64,000 nt of DNA. It comes from Cyanidiococcus yangmingshanensis. Lineage: Eukaryota > Rhodophyta > Bangiophyceae > Cyanidiales > Cyanidiaceae. The notes beneath the pieces were generated by a model, which had not been told where the DNA came from, did no database searches, and was given only the letters and a program-made list of their open reading frames with translations. Position numbers and translations under genes: made by a program. Location of the stretch: the NCBI GenBank assembly GCA_013995675.1, contig VWRR01000003.1:124001-188000 (forward strand), in the 5' to 3' direction. This document shows, piece after piece, positions 41,956-53,181 of the stretch; the stretch's first letter is position 1, and each line of letters begins with the position of its first letter.

Positions 41956-43606
41956 GCACACCGTCCCAGCAGTGCAAGCGCTGGCCCGTTCGCAAGGTGC
42001 TTTGGAACCCGGACCAGACGCTCACCAGCCTGGTCAAGGAACGGAGAACATGTGCTCAGGTTCAGGTCACCTGATCCAGTCCTTCGAGAACTTGGTTTCG
42101 GTATACGCAAGCGTGACGAACATGAGCACTGAACAAGTCGTCAGGGTCTGACCGAACGCGCTCGTACAGTCGTCACAACCAGCAGACGTCTGCCTTGAGG
42201 AGGCGTTCTCGCCGCGAGCGTCTGGGGCATCGCCAGCGCACTCGGCGCAGCCAGTGTCCCAGCGAGGGCGCATTCCGCACTGCATTGGTACTCGGGCGTT
42301 GGTCAAGAGATCGAGCTGAGGTTTCATCCGTGCGTATGGTGTAGTGTTCCTCTGCCCGTCTATATCATCAAGGAGACATGATCGACTCAGAGGCCGCATC
42401 AAAACGAGGTCTGGATAGGCGCATATCTCCAGGGCTAGGTCCGATGCGATGCGCGTTTCGGCACTTCCGTACGCGAGAGACTCGGTCATATTCAGAGGCT
42501 CGAGAGCGCAGCCCCACCGCCCCGCGGCCTACAGGCATCGTTTCAGAGATCAGTTTTCGAATTGCTGCCCCGTTCTCGTATACCGTGGCAAGATACCCTA
42601 TCTGGGTCGTCCCTGTGAATTCACATCCAACAACTGATGAACCAAAAAACCTACATCATTCCCGACCATTGAGAGAGAGACATGCTCATGATCGGGCGTA
42701 ATTGATTGCGAGAGCCGCATCGCAACGCCCGGTCTCGAGCGCTCTGGCCTGCGATTCCTCTCCGTCTATCGCGAGCGTGGTTTATCCGAGCATCTCGCCG
42801 ATCCAGCATGCACGGCGATCATCCTGCAGCGTTCCTGTAGACGAATCATTCCGTGCGGGTGATGACCAGAGCCTTGCAGTCGTCACAAGCATCCCTAATA
42901 TCCATGCACGCTGCATTGAGCGAGCCGTTCACGACGACCCGACTCTGGGATCATGACGCTTGCTGCACACACCATGGCGTTGGTCCACTGTGTTCATCGC
43001 GATCCCCGCCATGATCTCCCATGCGATCCCGGTCGTGAGGCGCGGCACACGCGCCAGAGCGATGGCTTCGTCTTGTCGGCCAGCTGAGCCCGCGCATCTA
43101 TCCGTGGACGGCGGCCACGCATGCGCCAGGCACCATGGCGATCCTGGCGCGCGATGGGTGACTGCTTGCGCGCGCCCCAGGGCTGGCCAGCCACTTGGCG
43201 CCATCGGTCGATGTCATCCGGCGCGCTGGCAACGGCGGCAGTGCACCCGCGCCCCGCTAGCTGTCGAGATTCGCTGCGCGCGGTTGTCGACCATGCTGGG
43301 GCGAGCCCTGTGCACAATCGACGTTGCAACGCAGGATCTGCTTCGCGCTCACGGACAACGAGACCGCTCGCGTACGAGTGCTTTCGGTGACGGGGCGACG
43401 AGCCGGTTGTCGAGTCTCATCGGAAGGGAAGTCGTTTAAAATAGTTGATTGGGTTTGTGCTTCTGGCTAGGAGCCAACGCTGGCTTTTTTAGAGCGCTTG
43501 GCTTTGCGCAAGCCTTTGGCTTGGCTGGAGCGGGCCAGACTTGGCGCCCTGGCAGCGCTGTGGCTGCGTTGGTTGCGCAAGCCGTCATCTTGTGTATTTT
43601 TTGGAG
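41956..43606. other. spacer upstream of the homeodomain gene, no gene recognised
   Basis: About 1.6 kb with frames open on both strands; the GC-rich part 42960-43440 has overlapping frames with repetitive Arg/Ala composition that look like shadows. It may contain the promoter of the homeodomain gene. Nothing specific seen. Confidence 0.35.
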
Positions 43607-46033
43607 ATGGACTTGACAGGCCATAGTGCAATATTTCCTGTCACGATGGCGTGGCCATCAACCAACGCTGACGTGGCGACCTTAACATCTTTGGGTCAGT
43701 CGCCTGGTGAAGCAGAGGCGAGACCGCCAGAGGACACGTCAGCGATGCTCGCAGAGGGTTCGCCTGACGGCGGCGCAAGAGTCAAAAGACATCGCTTTAC
43801 TCCGGAACAGATGCGTCTTCTCAAAACAGTTTTTGAGCAGAATCCCATGCCGAGTACCGCGGAGTTGCGGATGCTCTCCAATGCTAGTGGGGTACCGCTG
43901 CGTTCCTGTCGTCTCTGGTTCAAGAATCGCCGCGCACGTGCTCCCGGAAAGCGCGGGCACGCTACCCACTTCGATGTGGTGAGTATGAGCGTGCCAACAG
44001 GCTCTGCGGATGCGGTTTCGTCGAGTACCAGTCTACCGGCAGCGACCAGTTCTCCACCAACATCGGGGTCGTCGGCGTGGAATGGCTCCCGCGAGGCCTC
44101 CAGGTCTCAAGCAGCAACGAGCACACTCGGTCCCGACGGCGACTGGAGTACAGCACTGCAGCGCAGCAGTGCGGAGCAACCTGCTGCCGTATTCGGTCAT
44201 CCGAAACGGCCGCGAGAGCGTGGTAGCGTGACCAAAAAATCGATTCGCACCAAAGAAAGCTCCAAGTTGGCAATGACAGCACATTTGGATACAGCAGAAA
44301 GCGGCAGTGGCGATCAGGCGTTGGCACATCCGATGCCAGTCCCAGCATCGGCTGCAAAAGAACCACTGGAAACCCTGTCTACGTTCTGGGGTCGTCTACC
44401 CTTTCGCTCAGAGCCGCCGGCGATTATGCAGTCTCCGCACCGCTCAACCGCTTTGCGAATCCCGCCCACACCGCGGCTTTTGTCCCAACGCATCTATGAA
44501 CCAGGCGAGTTCGTTGAGCTTTTAGAGTTTGTTGGTGCTGCGCGAGCATGGTGTCCAACTCGTATCGTGTCTGCCAATGTCTCGTGGCCTTCGGCCACAG
44601 ACTCGTTGCTCTCCGCAGTCGAAATTGCTCAAGATGATGGCATAGACCGCGTATGTGAATACGATGGGATTTCGCCTCTCACCAAGACAGCCTATGAGAT
44701 CGCGTTCGTCAGTGCAGAGGAGGCGCTCTGCATGCGAAGCAAACGAGCCCCCAACACTGAGGAAACTGGTGTGTCTGCTGACCCTCAAGATGCGCAGACG
44801 ACGTGGCGTGGGGGTGCCGGACCAGCTGGCCTGCATCGTGTAGTCCTGGGAGCGCGGTTGCGACCATGCCCGCCACCGCCGCCACCCGAGTGGCGGCCGA
44901 ATATTGGAGACGCAGTTGAAGCCTTGGTACCGTTCTCGCACAGAAGAGGCCGCCTACCATCATCTACAGCGAACGAGGAGCAAGCGATATCGAATCACGA
45001 TCGAGAACAATCCCATCCTCATACCGACTCATCGTCCGAAACTGGTCGACCGACTGGTCTGATTTGTTGTTGGACCGTTGGCCAAGTGCGCAGTTTTTTA
45101 GCGCGCAAAGGATTTCTCGTCGCATTCGCAGACAACATCGATGAATGGTTTCGCTTGGATCAGCTCCGCCCCTATGCTATCTGGCGAGGTGCTGAACATT
45201 GGCAGATCAAGAGCAAAGCACCCCCAGCAGTGCTTCGTCGAGCGATCGGTGCAGCACCTTCGGCTGAGCAGTCGACGGCGCCAAGACCGGAAACTGATGA
45301 AGGAAATCGCAGTACTTTAGAGGCGGCAAAGCGTTTGGCTGCCCTGAATGCCACCCGTACACAACCGGTAGCAGGACTCAGCGGAACAGGAGCAGCGACA
45401 ACACTGCATCCGCAACGGGCAGCGTCCGCTGCGACCCAATCTATGTATCCACATCGTGCCTGGTATACCCAGGACCTTTGTGAGCGAGACGAATCCGAGC
45501 GATTCTGGAGTGGTGATGACGACGACGACGACGACAACGACAATGCTGAAGGCGTCACAGACGCTCATGATGAGATGGTGAACGGCACTCGCAGTGAGTA
45601 CGAAATGCGCTCGTCATCGACGTCGCCACTAACATCGCCGCTGGCAGCACAGACGTGGGATGGCAGGACGCTCGATCGCTTTCGAGACTTTGCCTTCTCG
45701 GCGGGAAGAAGCGACGGCCAACGACTGGTCGTGCGCAAACGCAAGCGCCATCGAGGACCGCGAGGTGCTGCTAAGGAGACGCTGCGAACGGACCGCCAGA
45801 CCGAGGTCGTAGCCGGCCAGAGTGGTCTGGTGGTTGGTGCCGGCGCCTCTGATCGCAGGCATCGAGGTGGGCGAAAACCCTCGCTAACGTTGACCTTGCC
45901 AGCGGGTTGGAGGCTCGAGGAGCAGATCCGTAAGGGCGGCTCGTTGGCTGGACGAATCGACCGCGTCTATGTATCGCCTGACGGTCGCCGCTTTCGATCA
46001 CTCAAGGAGGTCGCTCGCTTTCTCGACCGATAG
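43607..46033 (+). CDS. homeodomain - Agenet/Tudor-like - MBD protein
   Basis: An intact 808-aa protein from the ATG at 43607 (the frame is open further upstream but without ATG). Residues ~58-117 are a homeodomain: RVKRHRFTPEQMRLLKTVFE and recognition helix RSCRLWFKNRRARA, with the invariant W, F, N and R. Residues ~298-425 (EPGEFVELLEFVG ... ARLRPCPPPP) and ~428-531 (WRPNIGDAVEALV ... WFRLDQLRPYAIWRG) look like two Agenet/Tudor-like units with the typical L-R-P-x-P-P ending. Residues 764-808 are a methyl-CpG-binding domain: LPAGWRLEEQIRKGGSLAGR and YVSPDGRRFRSLKEVARFLD. An acidic run (~634-645) and a basic RKRKRHRGPRG lie between. Probably a nuclear chromatin reader/transcription factor. The Agenet call is weaker than the other two. 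Confidence 0.85.
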   Translation: MDLTGHSAIFPVTMAWPSTNADVATLTSLGQSPGEAEARPPEDTSAMLAEGSPDGGARVKRHRFTPEQMRLLKTVFEQNPMPSTAELRMLSNASGVPLRSCRLWFKNRRARAPGKRGHATHFDVVSMSVPTGSADAVSSSTSLPAATSSPPTSGSSAWNGSREASRSQAATSTLGPDGDWSTALQRSSAEQPAAVFGHPKRPRERGSVTKKSIRTKESSKLAMTAHLDTAESGSGDQALAHPMPVPASAAKEPLETLSTFWGRLPFRSEPPAIMQSPHRSTALRIPPTPRLLSQRIYEPGEFVELLEFVGAARAWCPTRIVSANVSWPSATDSLLSAVEIAQDDGIDRVCEYDGISPLTKTAYEIAFVSAEEALCMRSKRAPNTEETGVSADPQDAQTTWRGGAGPAGLHRVVLGARLRPCPPPPPPEWRPNIGDAVEALVPFSHRRGRLPSSTANEEQAISNHDREQSHPHTDSSSETGRPTGLICCWTVGQVRSFLARKGFLVAFADNIDEWFRLDQLRPYAIWRGAEHWQIKSKAPPAVLRRAIGAAPSAEQSTAPRPETDEGNRSTLEAAKRLAALNATRTQPVAGLSGTGAATTLHPQRAASAATQSMYPHRAWYTQDLCERDESERFWSGDDDDDDDNDNAEGVTDAHDEMVNGTRSEYEMRSSSTSPLTSPLAAQTWDGRTLDRFRDFAFSAGRSDGQRLVVRKRKRHRGPRGAAKETLRTDRQTEVVAGQSGLVVGAGASDRRHRGGRKPSLTLTLPAGWRLEEQIRKGGSLAGRIDRVYVSPDGRRFRSLKEVARFLDR

Positions 46034-46755
46034 GCTACCCGATATCGTTATCGTCGTCGCGTACAAGTGTTGCAGAATGATCACGACATACCACTTGGAA
46101 TCATGATGATTCGATCGTGCAAAAGGCACCTAAAAGTTGACAACCCGACGAAACGAGTGGCATGCGCCCTGTCACTCGATGCAAAGGCGTTCTGGGCAGG
46201 CAGCGCTCGAAGGAGCCTTTCACCGCTTCTCGATGTCCATGAAACTTGCCACGAGACCGAATGATCTTGAGCTGGCTCGGACTGTCGATCGATGCGGTTC
46301 CAACTCGAACAACGGTCCTCCGCTGAAGCGCTTACCTGAGACGAAGGCGGAACGCTCAACCAGAGATTGAGATCATGTGGCGCTTGCCGCTAGACTTGGC
46401 GGTGGCTCAATCGTCCGCATGTTGCAACGTTTACCGTACTGTCAAGTTCATCGGTTTCGTGACCTGGCACTTGATAGGATCTGCGGTTTTATCAGAGCGC
46501 GCGCGTTGATTACGTTGGGCTTCAGCATCCGTTTCGGAGCGTTTCTTTCAAGCCAGGATACATGATGGTCCGCCGAGATGCAAGCCGCTATGCCAAATCC
46601 TCAAGCGCATTCGTTGGAAAGAAACGTACTCGAGCTAGGACGATTTGGAAGCTTTCGATGGAGGTCGCCGTACCGTACTGGCGCTGCGGGCATCAATACT
46701 CATGGCCACGATGTCGATTCGTCTCGTCGCCAATATCAACAGACTCATTCGAAGC
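46034..46755. other. convergent spacer, no gene recognised
   Basis: Between the ends of the homeodomain gene and GET4. Open frames here look like chance; nothing seen. Confidence 0.4.
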
Positions 46756-47637
46756 CTACATGTTGCGCGCCTTGAGAATGTCATCCACGAGGGTACTCAA
46801 CTCCGGGTCGAGCGTGAATGCCCAGCGGTAGACACGACGCAGTTCATCAACTAAGCTCCGCAGTGCTCGTCGTTTGTTCGCATCAGCGTTCCGACTCTGA
46901 TCCAGAACTTGTACGAAAAACGACGTCAAGTTCGTTAAAGGCGCCGATGGATGTTTCTCTTGTATGGCGGCTGCAAGCGCTTGGGCAGCGTCGTGGTTTC
47001 CAACCAGAGAATAGAACAACACAAAGCGGGTGCGAGCCAGCATGCGTTCAACCTCGTTTCCCAAATGGGGACCCAGTTGTTCATCCAGGAAAGCGAGATC
47101 GCGTTCAGCAGGTCCACCGCGACACAGGACCTGGTATTGTGCTCGGGGCCATTCCGCGCACAGGACGTAGGCATCGACAAGGGCGTCGAGCAGCGCGTAC
47201 TGGCTCTTTGGCGGCTCGGTGCCCGCAACAGAAGCTGCCCGACACCAGGCAAGTGCCGCCTCGAGGACCATCGCTCGTGCCCGGGCCGCTTCAACCCCGC
47301 TTTGGGACTGCAAAGGATTCAGGACGATCTGCTGCAGTCGATCGAGGTCAAAGGGCCGGGTCTCGATCTCGCGCCAGTGACGGACCAACCGAATGGCGAG
47401 CTCTGCAGCCTCAGCTGGCTTTCCGGCTTGAGCGAGACGACGAGCGTTTTGTTCCAATACAACTGAGGCCTGCGTCGGCTCCGAGCGCACAAGCCTGTCG
47501 TAGATCATTCCAGCGAGCTGTTCGATCAGGTAGCCGTCCTCGGCTTCCCAAGCCTTGACCAGGCGACGCTCCAAACGCTCAAGGGCGGCACCGTGGCCAC
47601 TATTCCGCTTCAACTCGCTCCTATGTTGTAGACTCAT
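46756..47637 (-). CDS. GET4-like protein of the tail-anchored protein pathway
   Basis: An all-helical 293-aa protein from the ATG at 47637. It begins with LERRLVKAWEAEDGYLIEQL and shows TPR-like helical hairpins throughout: QNARRLAQAGKPAEAAELAI, SQYALLDALVDAYVLCAEWP, ARTRFVLFYSLVGNHDAAQA, NLTSFFVQVLDQ and a last part LVDELRRVYRWAFTLDPELS. The order and the region L-L-N-F-x-x-x-L-L / Y-x-x-x-L-x-x-D-P match GET4/TRC35, which with GET5 hands tail-anchored proteins from SGT2 to GET3 for insertion in the ER. Length is close to yeast Get4 (about 310). Intact frame. Confidence 0.75.
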   Translation of the reverse strand: MSLQHRSELKRNSGHGAALERLERRLVKAWEAEDGYLIEQLAGMIYDRLVRSEPTQASVVLEQNARRLAQAGKPAEAAELAIRLVRHWREIETRPFDLDRLQQIVLNPLQSQSGVEAARARAMVLEAALAWCRAASVAGTEPPKSQYALLDALVDAYVLCAEWPRAQYQVLCRGGPAERDLAFLDEQLGPHLGNEVERMLARTRFVLFYSLVGNHDAAQALAAAIQEKHPSAPLTNLTSFFVQVLDQSRNADANKRRALRSLVDELRRVYRWAFTLDPELSTLVDDILKARNM

Positions 47638-48478
47638 TGTCGAAGCCCATCCCAATAGAGAGCCGAGTCTGTACCGAGTCTGGGAAGCGTTTCCCAGGCC
47701 GTCGCGGTCGCAAACGTAAACGTCGCGCAGCACGTGGCCGAGGCGCTAGGCGCCATGGCCGTGCGGTTCGCCTCGGTGGTGGGGTGCCCTCTGAAAATGC
47801 GACACCAGGCCAGGTATCATGCTGATTCATCTCTGCGACAACGTCTGCAGCGTTGTCACTGAGTGTTTCACAAAAAAACCAGCGTCAGTCTGATATTCAA
47901 CCTCGTCTATGCAGCGATCAGCGAAGCATCGTTTTCCATACGATAAGAAACGAGCGAGTTCAAGGTCTCAGGATATCTTTTCAGATGTGCACCGAGGAGT
48001 GATCGTCAGCGCCTACCCCGTCAAGATCGTGCATTCCAGTTTTCTACCATAAGCGCTCAAACTGCACTCGTCTCCATGCTGATATCAACGACCGTACCGA
48101 CAAGATACACACACTCTATCAGATACCCCTGTTCATTGGTATTCAGCGTTGGACAAACACACCCAGCCGCACGCCAACTTGACGACTCAAAACAAATGAA
48201 TCAACACCGCCATGCAATGCCATGATAACGATCAACAAGAAGACACCTATGACGAGGACAACAAGCACCATCGAGGCATCATCTGGAAGCGTTCGTTGCT
48301 CGTCGCGTCCTTGTCGATGAATGCCGCCGTCGTCGCCGTGCGTTCGTCCCGATGCGTGCCGTCGATCCGTGGTCGTCGACGCCGTCTCCGGGCCAGTGCA
48401 TGGCTCGTGCAGGCGTGCCCCATTCACAACTGTTTGATCGGATCGTTGTGAACGAGGCTTGGTACGGCGTTCGGTGTC
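47638..48478. other. divergent spacer, possible small membrane protein
   Basis: The minus-strand frame 48143-48595 contains a hydrophobic stretch (SMVLVVLVIGVFLLIVIMAL, near 48210-48280) after a charged region, as in small tail-anchored proteins such as Sec61-beta, but the start is unclear and part of it would lie opposite the cytochrome c gene. I do not annotate it as a CDS. Confidence 0.25.
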
Positions 48479-48811
48479 ATGGCAGATATACCTGAAGGAG
48501 ACGTTACTCGTGGAGAAAAGATCTTCAAGACCAAGTGTTCGCAGTGCCATACTTACGAAAAAGGAGGTCCAACGAAACAGGGTCCGAACTTGCACGGGCT
48601 GTTTGGGCGACCAGCTGGCTCTGTGCCTGGGTTCGCGTATACGGCGGCGAACAAGAACTCGGGTGTGGTCTGGAAGGAAGAGACGCTGTTTGAGTATCTG
48701 GAAAATCCCAAAAAATATATTCCTGGCACGAAGATGGTCTTTGCGGGATTGAAGAAACCACAGGAGCGTGCTGATTTGATCGCGTTTTTGAAGAAGGCTA
48801 CGAGTGAGTAG
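48479..48811 (+). CDS. cytochrome c, mitochondrial
   Basis: Soluble electron carrier of the mitochondrial intermembrane space between complexes III and IV. The 110-aa protein is complete: [20 protein letters not shown] holds the haem-binding C-x2-[18 protein letters not shown] follows, then [35 protein letters not shown] with the axial Met (GTKM-x-F-x-G), and [19 protein letters not shown] at the end. Start is the ATG at 48479. No intron or break. Confidence 0.97.
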   Translation: MADIPEGDVTRGEKIFKTKCSQCHTYEKGGPTKQGPNLHGLFGRPAGSVPGFAYTAANKNSGVVWKEETLFEYLENPKKYIPGTKMVFAGLKKPQERADLIAFLKKATSE

Positions 48812-49057
48812 TATGCGGGTTTGGTTATCGGCATGGGAAGCGCGGTATATAGCTCTGGCTGATCGGGTTCCTGGTTCTCGCTAGGATCAATGACGGTTGG
48901 TCTTCATTGTTCACGTGCGATTTTAGAGTGCTGCGGCACGCTCGGCAGTGGTGCAGAAGGTTTGCTCTCTGGTGGTGAAGCGCGCTAGGTGCCAGCTTCA
49001 CTCAACGCTGGTCCAGAAACCGACTTGGCGGGCTTGATCGTGCTTTCCAGGCGGTCG
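48812..49057. other. short convergent spacer
   Basis: Convergent spacer; nothing seen. Confidence 0.4.
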
Positions 49058-49357
49058 CTACGTGTCGGCAAGCGACGTATCCGCGTCAGGCGGTTGCCAG
49101 CGCCCTCGGGCGAGCTCAGCGAAACGCTCTAGAAGGACATAGCGCTCGCGATAAACACTCTTTTGTCCTTTGGCAAGACTCTGGTAAGTAAGGATGCCGA
49201 TGTCCTGAATCACAGAGGCAATCCAGTCGCAGCTGAGCTCATCCCGGAATTGCTGCACCGTCACGTAGGCTGCAGCAGGCTCCGTTCTGATCGACTCGCG
49301 TTCCGAGGTCGTGTCTCCAACCGCGGCACCTGTATATCCGCGCAACAGCGCTGCCAT
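49058..49357 (-). CDS. small uncharacterised protein (99 aa)
   Basis: Not recognised. From the ATG at 49357 the protein has a short N-terminal part and then a helical, mixed-charge region (VTVQQFRDELSCDWIASVIQ and KSVYRERYVLLERFAELARG). It reads like a small helical subunit, but no family is evident. Composition supports coding. Confidence 0.4.
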   Translation of the reverse strand: MAALLRGYTGAAVGDTTSERESIRTEPAAAYVTVQQFRDELSCDWIASVIQDIGILTYQSLAKGQKSVYRERYVLLERFAELARGRWQPPDADTSLADT

Positions 49358-50600
49358 GGCACCCGGGCTGGAATTTGAATCTCAATTCAAGTGTATGTAA
49401 ATGTAGGCGGCCTCTTCAATCCTTCAGGTCCGTGTGTCTCTCGGTCGAGGACGATGGTACCGGGACGCGCTGAAAGCGTACGGTCGCGGCGAGCACGTCA
49501 CGCGACGAGGCGCTTTCGGTTCGCGAACGCCGAGACGATCATAGCGCGTGGCAGCCTCTGGTGGTCGCTCCAGTACAACGCGTTTGTCAGTCCGAGGTTC
49601 ACCAAGGTCCCATTGTTCGACGATGCAGCTGCCTGATGACCAAAAAGTAGTTTCATAATCTTTATTTTGAGGCAGCGTGGTTGCGTGACACTGTATTGGA
49701 CGCAGTGCGGGGGAGTCAATGAAGTTTTGCCTTGGGAGAGCGGCGTTGCGTTCCTGAGGTTGCTCCGTTCGATGACGGCAAGTCAGTCTATTTTTGTATC
49801 AGGAACGAATTCTGTTAGAGTCTAGAGAGATTTTGTCAGCGAGATGCGGTAGGTCTTTTGATTGGCCCATGAAGAACCATGGAGATGACTTCTGAACGTG
49901 CAGCCTTGCCCTTGACGCAGCCACTGCACAGCCGGGCGAACAACCGGACGAGCGTTTTGTTCAAAACGGCTATCGCTACAAGCCGCATCCGTGCCTCGTA
50001 AAGTACTTCAGTCATTTCGATGATAGACAAAGAGGCAGTATCATCCCAGAGTGCGATGTATCATCGTAAACCACTGGTTACCTACTCATGGCCAGGAGAA
50101 AACGGAACGGGAAAGATGCATTGCATGCGAAGCCGTTGGCATGTTACCTGCCTGCCCGATCTGCATCGATACCGTTGTGCGTGTCGTAGCATCCAGCCAG
50201 ATGTTTCATTCTGACTCCGACCACGCCGGACTAAACGGGCATCAAAATCCCGTGATAGAACATCGACCGGTAAAGATAGAAACGATTGTTGAGGTTCATT
50301 TCCTCGGCCCATCAACAATGATCCCCAAACCTCGCTTTCTCCTGTCGAGCTGGAACATCTGCCGCTCCAGAGCCGATGTCTGCACCAATCACAACGCTGG
50401 TGCTTTTGGAACCCCTCTCGAAGTATGGGCGTGTGATCAGCGCGCTGTCGCTGGCGGCCAGTTGGAGAGCCGCCAGCGCGGCGTCGCGCGCCATGGCTTC
50501 ATCGCAGGCATCTGGTCCGCCAACACTGAAACAACGTCCATTTCACTTGCAACAGTTCTGGTGTCATTCACTCTGATTCGGGCACCTAAGGCGTGCGTCC
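49358..50600. other. stretch with unresolved small coding pieces
   Basis: Minus-strand pieces at 49660-49400 (NLGLTNALYWSDHQRLPRAM) and 50494-50312 (AALQLAASDSALITRPYFER) look coding but have no clear start or family; the second is followed in another frame by EMNLNNRFYLYRSMFYHGIL. They may be one or two small frame-broken genes. Not annotated as CDS. Confidence 0.3.
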
Positions 50601-52067
50601 ATGTGGAAACAAAGTCTGGTTTCTTCTCTGAGGCTATTCGGACGGTTTGGTACGCTTGTTGGCCAGCGTCGAAGTGGTTCCTTGCCGTGCTCGCGTGCTG
50701 AGTCGCGTTGGCTGGGCGCCGCTCTCGCACGATTTTATACCGTCGACGCAACCCGTGAACGAGCGTTCGTTAACTCGATAGCCGTCAAAGAACAAGAGGA
50801 TCTTTCGAAGTATGCAGCGTTTACTGGGGAAGTTGCAGTGGAACAACTAGAGCCGCGCGAGAGGGAGCGCATGCGTGCGAACTGGGAGAACGCTAAGGAA
50901 ATTCGCAACTTTACCCTGAACTTTGGGCCAGCAGCACCCAGCTGCTCACGGGGTCTTGCGTCTGGTTCTGCAGCTCGATGGTGAGGTGGTCGAGTCCTAC
51001 TGACCCGCACATCGGTCTGCTGCACCGCGGCACCGAGAAACTGATGGAGTACAAAACCTATCAACAGGCTTTACCGTACATGGATCGCCTGGACTATTGC
51101 TCGATGCTCTGCAATGAACAAGTGTTCTGCCTTGCAGTAGAGAAGCTTCTCAAGATCGAGGTACCCCTCCGGGCCAAATATATTCGCACCATGTTCGCGG
51201 AAATCACCCGCATTTCGAATCACTTGCTGGCGGTGACAACGCATGCCATGGATGTGGGCGCGCTGACGCCATTCCTCTGGGCCTTTGAGGAACGAGAAAA
51301 GACCTTTGAGTTCTTCGAACGTGTCAGTGGAGCACGTATGCATGCGAATTATTTTCGACCGGGCGGCGTGCACCAGGACCTCCCCCTGGGCCTCTGTGAT
51401 GACATCTACGCCTGGGGCCGTCAATTCGCCTCCCGTATCGACGAGATCGAGGAAATGCTCACCAACAACCGCATTTGGAAACAACGTCTAGTTGGTATCG
51501 GCGTTCTGAGCGCGGAGGACGCTTTGAACTGGGGTTTCACAGGCCCGATGTTGCGGGCCAGCGGCGTTCCCTGGGACATCCGCAAAGTTCAGCCCTATGA
51601 CGCGTACGCGCACGTCGACTTTCAAAATACCTGTGGGTTCTCACGGAGACAGTTATGATCGTTATCTGGTACGGGTTGAGGAAATGCGCCAATCCCTCGA
51701 TATCATCCAACAGTGCCTCAATCAGATGCCCTCAGGGGAGATTCGAGTCGATGATCGCAAGGTATCGCCACCGAGCCGCCACGACATGAAGTCATCGATG
51801 GAGTCTCTCATCCATCACTTCAAACTCTATTCCGAAGGCTTTGTTGTTCCTGCTGGTGAGACTTATGTCGCCATTGAGGCACCCAAAGGAGAAGAGGGTG
51901 TATATATGATCTCCGACGGGACAAATCGACCGTATCGAGTACATATTCGCGCTCCCGGTTTTGCGCATCTTAGCGGACTCAATATGCTTGCTCGTGGACA
52001 TATGATTGCAGACGTGGTTACCCTGGTTGGAACCTTGGATCTGGTTTTCGGAGAAGTAGATCGATGA
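50601..52067 (+). CDS. NDUFS2: NADH:ubiquinone oxidoreductase 49-kDa subunit, NDUFS2/Nad7 (three frame breaks)
   Basis: Core subunit of respiratory complex I that forms the quinone site with PSST. The gene starts at 50601 with a Ser/Arg-rich mitochondrial presequence, so it is nuclear encoded. The mature part shows [29 protein letters not shown] (in a second frame), [68 protein letters not shown], and, in the last frame, [20 protein letters not shown] to the end DLVFGEVDR. Three +1 changes lie near 50931, 50992-50999 and 51618-51623. With all pieces the protein is complete and of normal length. Confidence 0.95.
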
Positions 52068-53181
52068 GTGGCCGAATGAGTGCAGACGCACGGGCGACGT
52101 GAAGCGGATGTGCGCCGAAGCACTCGTGGCGAACGCGCTACTCGGCAGCCGAGAAAGCGATTGATGCATTCATTCCCAAGTGATGGATCCGGCAGGACCC
52201 TCACATGCAAATGCATTGGGCAATACTCAACACCAGCTCAATTTCTGTTCTGAAACAGCGTGACAAACTCGATCCATGGGCAGGCGAATTTTCGTATGGG
52301 AATGATCCCAGTGACGAGCACCAATGAGCATTCGAGTTTCTGTCGCGCGGAATTCGCGTGCCATGATGGGTGTGTGAAATCGTGAGGATGTGTCTCCTCA
52401 GCGGCCGAGAAGATAAGCTGCAAACTTGATTACAAGCGCAATAAAATGGCGGAGTGTGCTTACCAAGAACGCAGATGCATCCAGTGGGCAGTCAGCGTAG
52501 CATCGGCCCGCCTTGCCGAGCGGCTCCCAGGGGCCGTGATTTCGTCCCGCACAGCAATAGCCTCTTGGGGTCAGACAGCCACGCTATCAATGCTTCATGT
52601 GGTCGCATGAAAAAGGCATCGGTTTGGCGTCGCGGCATGTTCAAGACGGGTGCGGAGAGTCCCCAGCAAGGCCCGTGTGCTCGCGCTCGATAACACCGTG
52701 GGATGAATCAGACATGGTCGATTCGCCAGTTTTTTCGGGCCCCAAGCGTGACCTCCCCCTATGTGGACAGTTGCTCAGCTAGCAGTCCGCCTATCGTCCT
52801 CTACGATACGCGCCTGTCCTCAATGCTAGAGTAGATACGCAAACGTTGCCCTGTGGTGGAGCAAGATCTACCAAGACGTTGATGCGGATCGCCGACCCAA
52901 CGCGAGGCTGCGTCTTGTCAGCCAGCGCTCCTGAAACACGCACCATGGTTTCCCATTGCGAATATATTTGCTAAACACGTCCAGGATGCGCTTGCAGGCT
53001 GCGAGTGCCAAAAAGAAACCTGCCGCCAACGATGCATCGTAAAGCGACGCAAAGCTTCTAGCACCGGGCGCGCGACCATGAGTTGAATACAAAACGCTTT
53101 GACGACCTCTGTTTCAAAACATTTTGTGCGAGCTTTTTCAGCCGATGCCCTATCATCGCAGCTACCAATCTCCTCTCTCGT
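52068..53181. other. convergent spacer, no gene recognised
   Basis: 1.1 kb between NDUFS2 and DUS1 ends. No frame here resembles a protein family. Nothing else seen. Confidence 0.4.

Noticed and set aside
42960-43439. Long overlapping frames on both strands in GC-rich sequence
   Set aside because: Composition is repetitive and no family or start is convincing.
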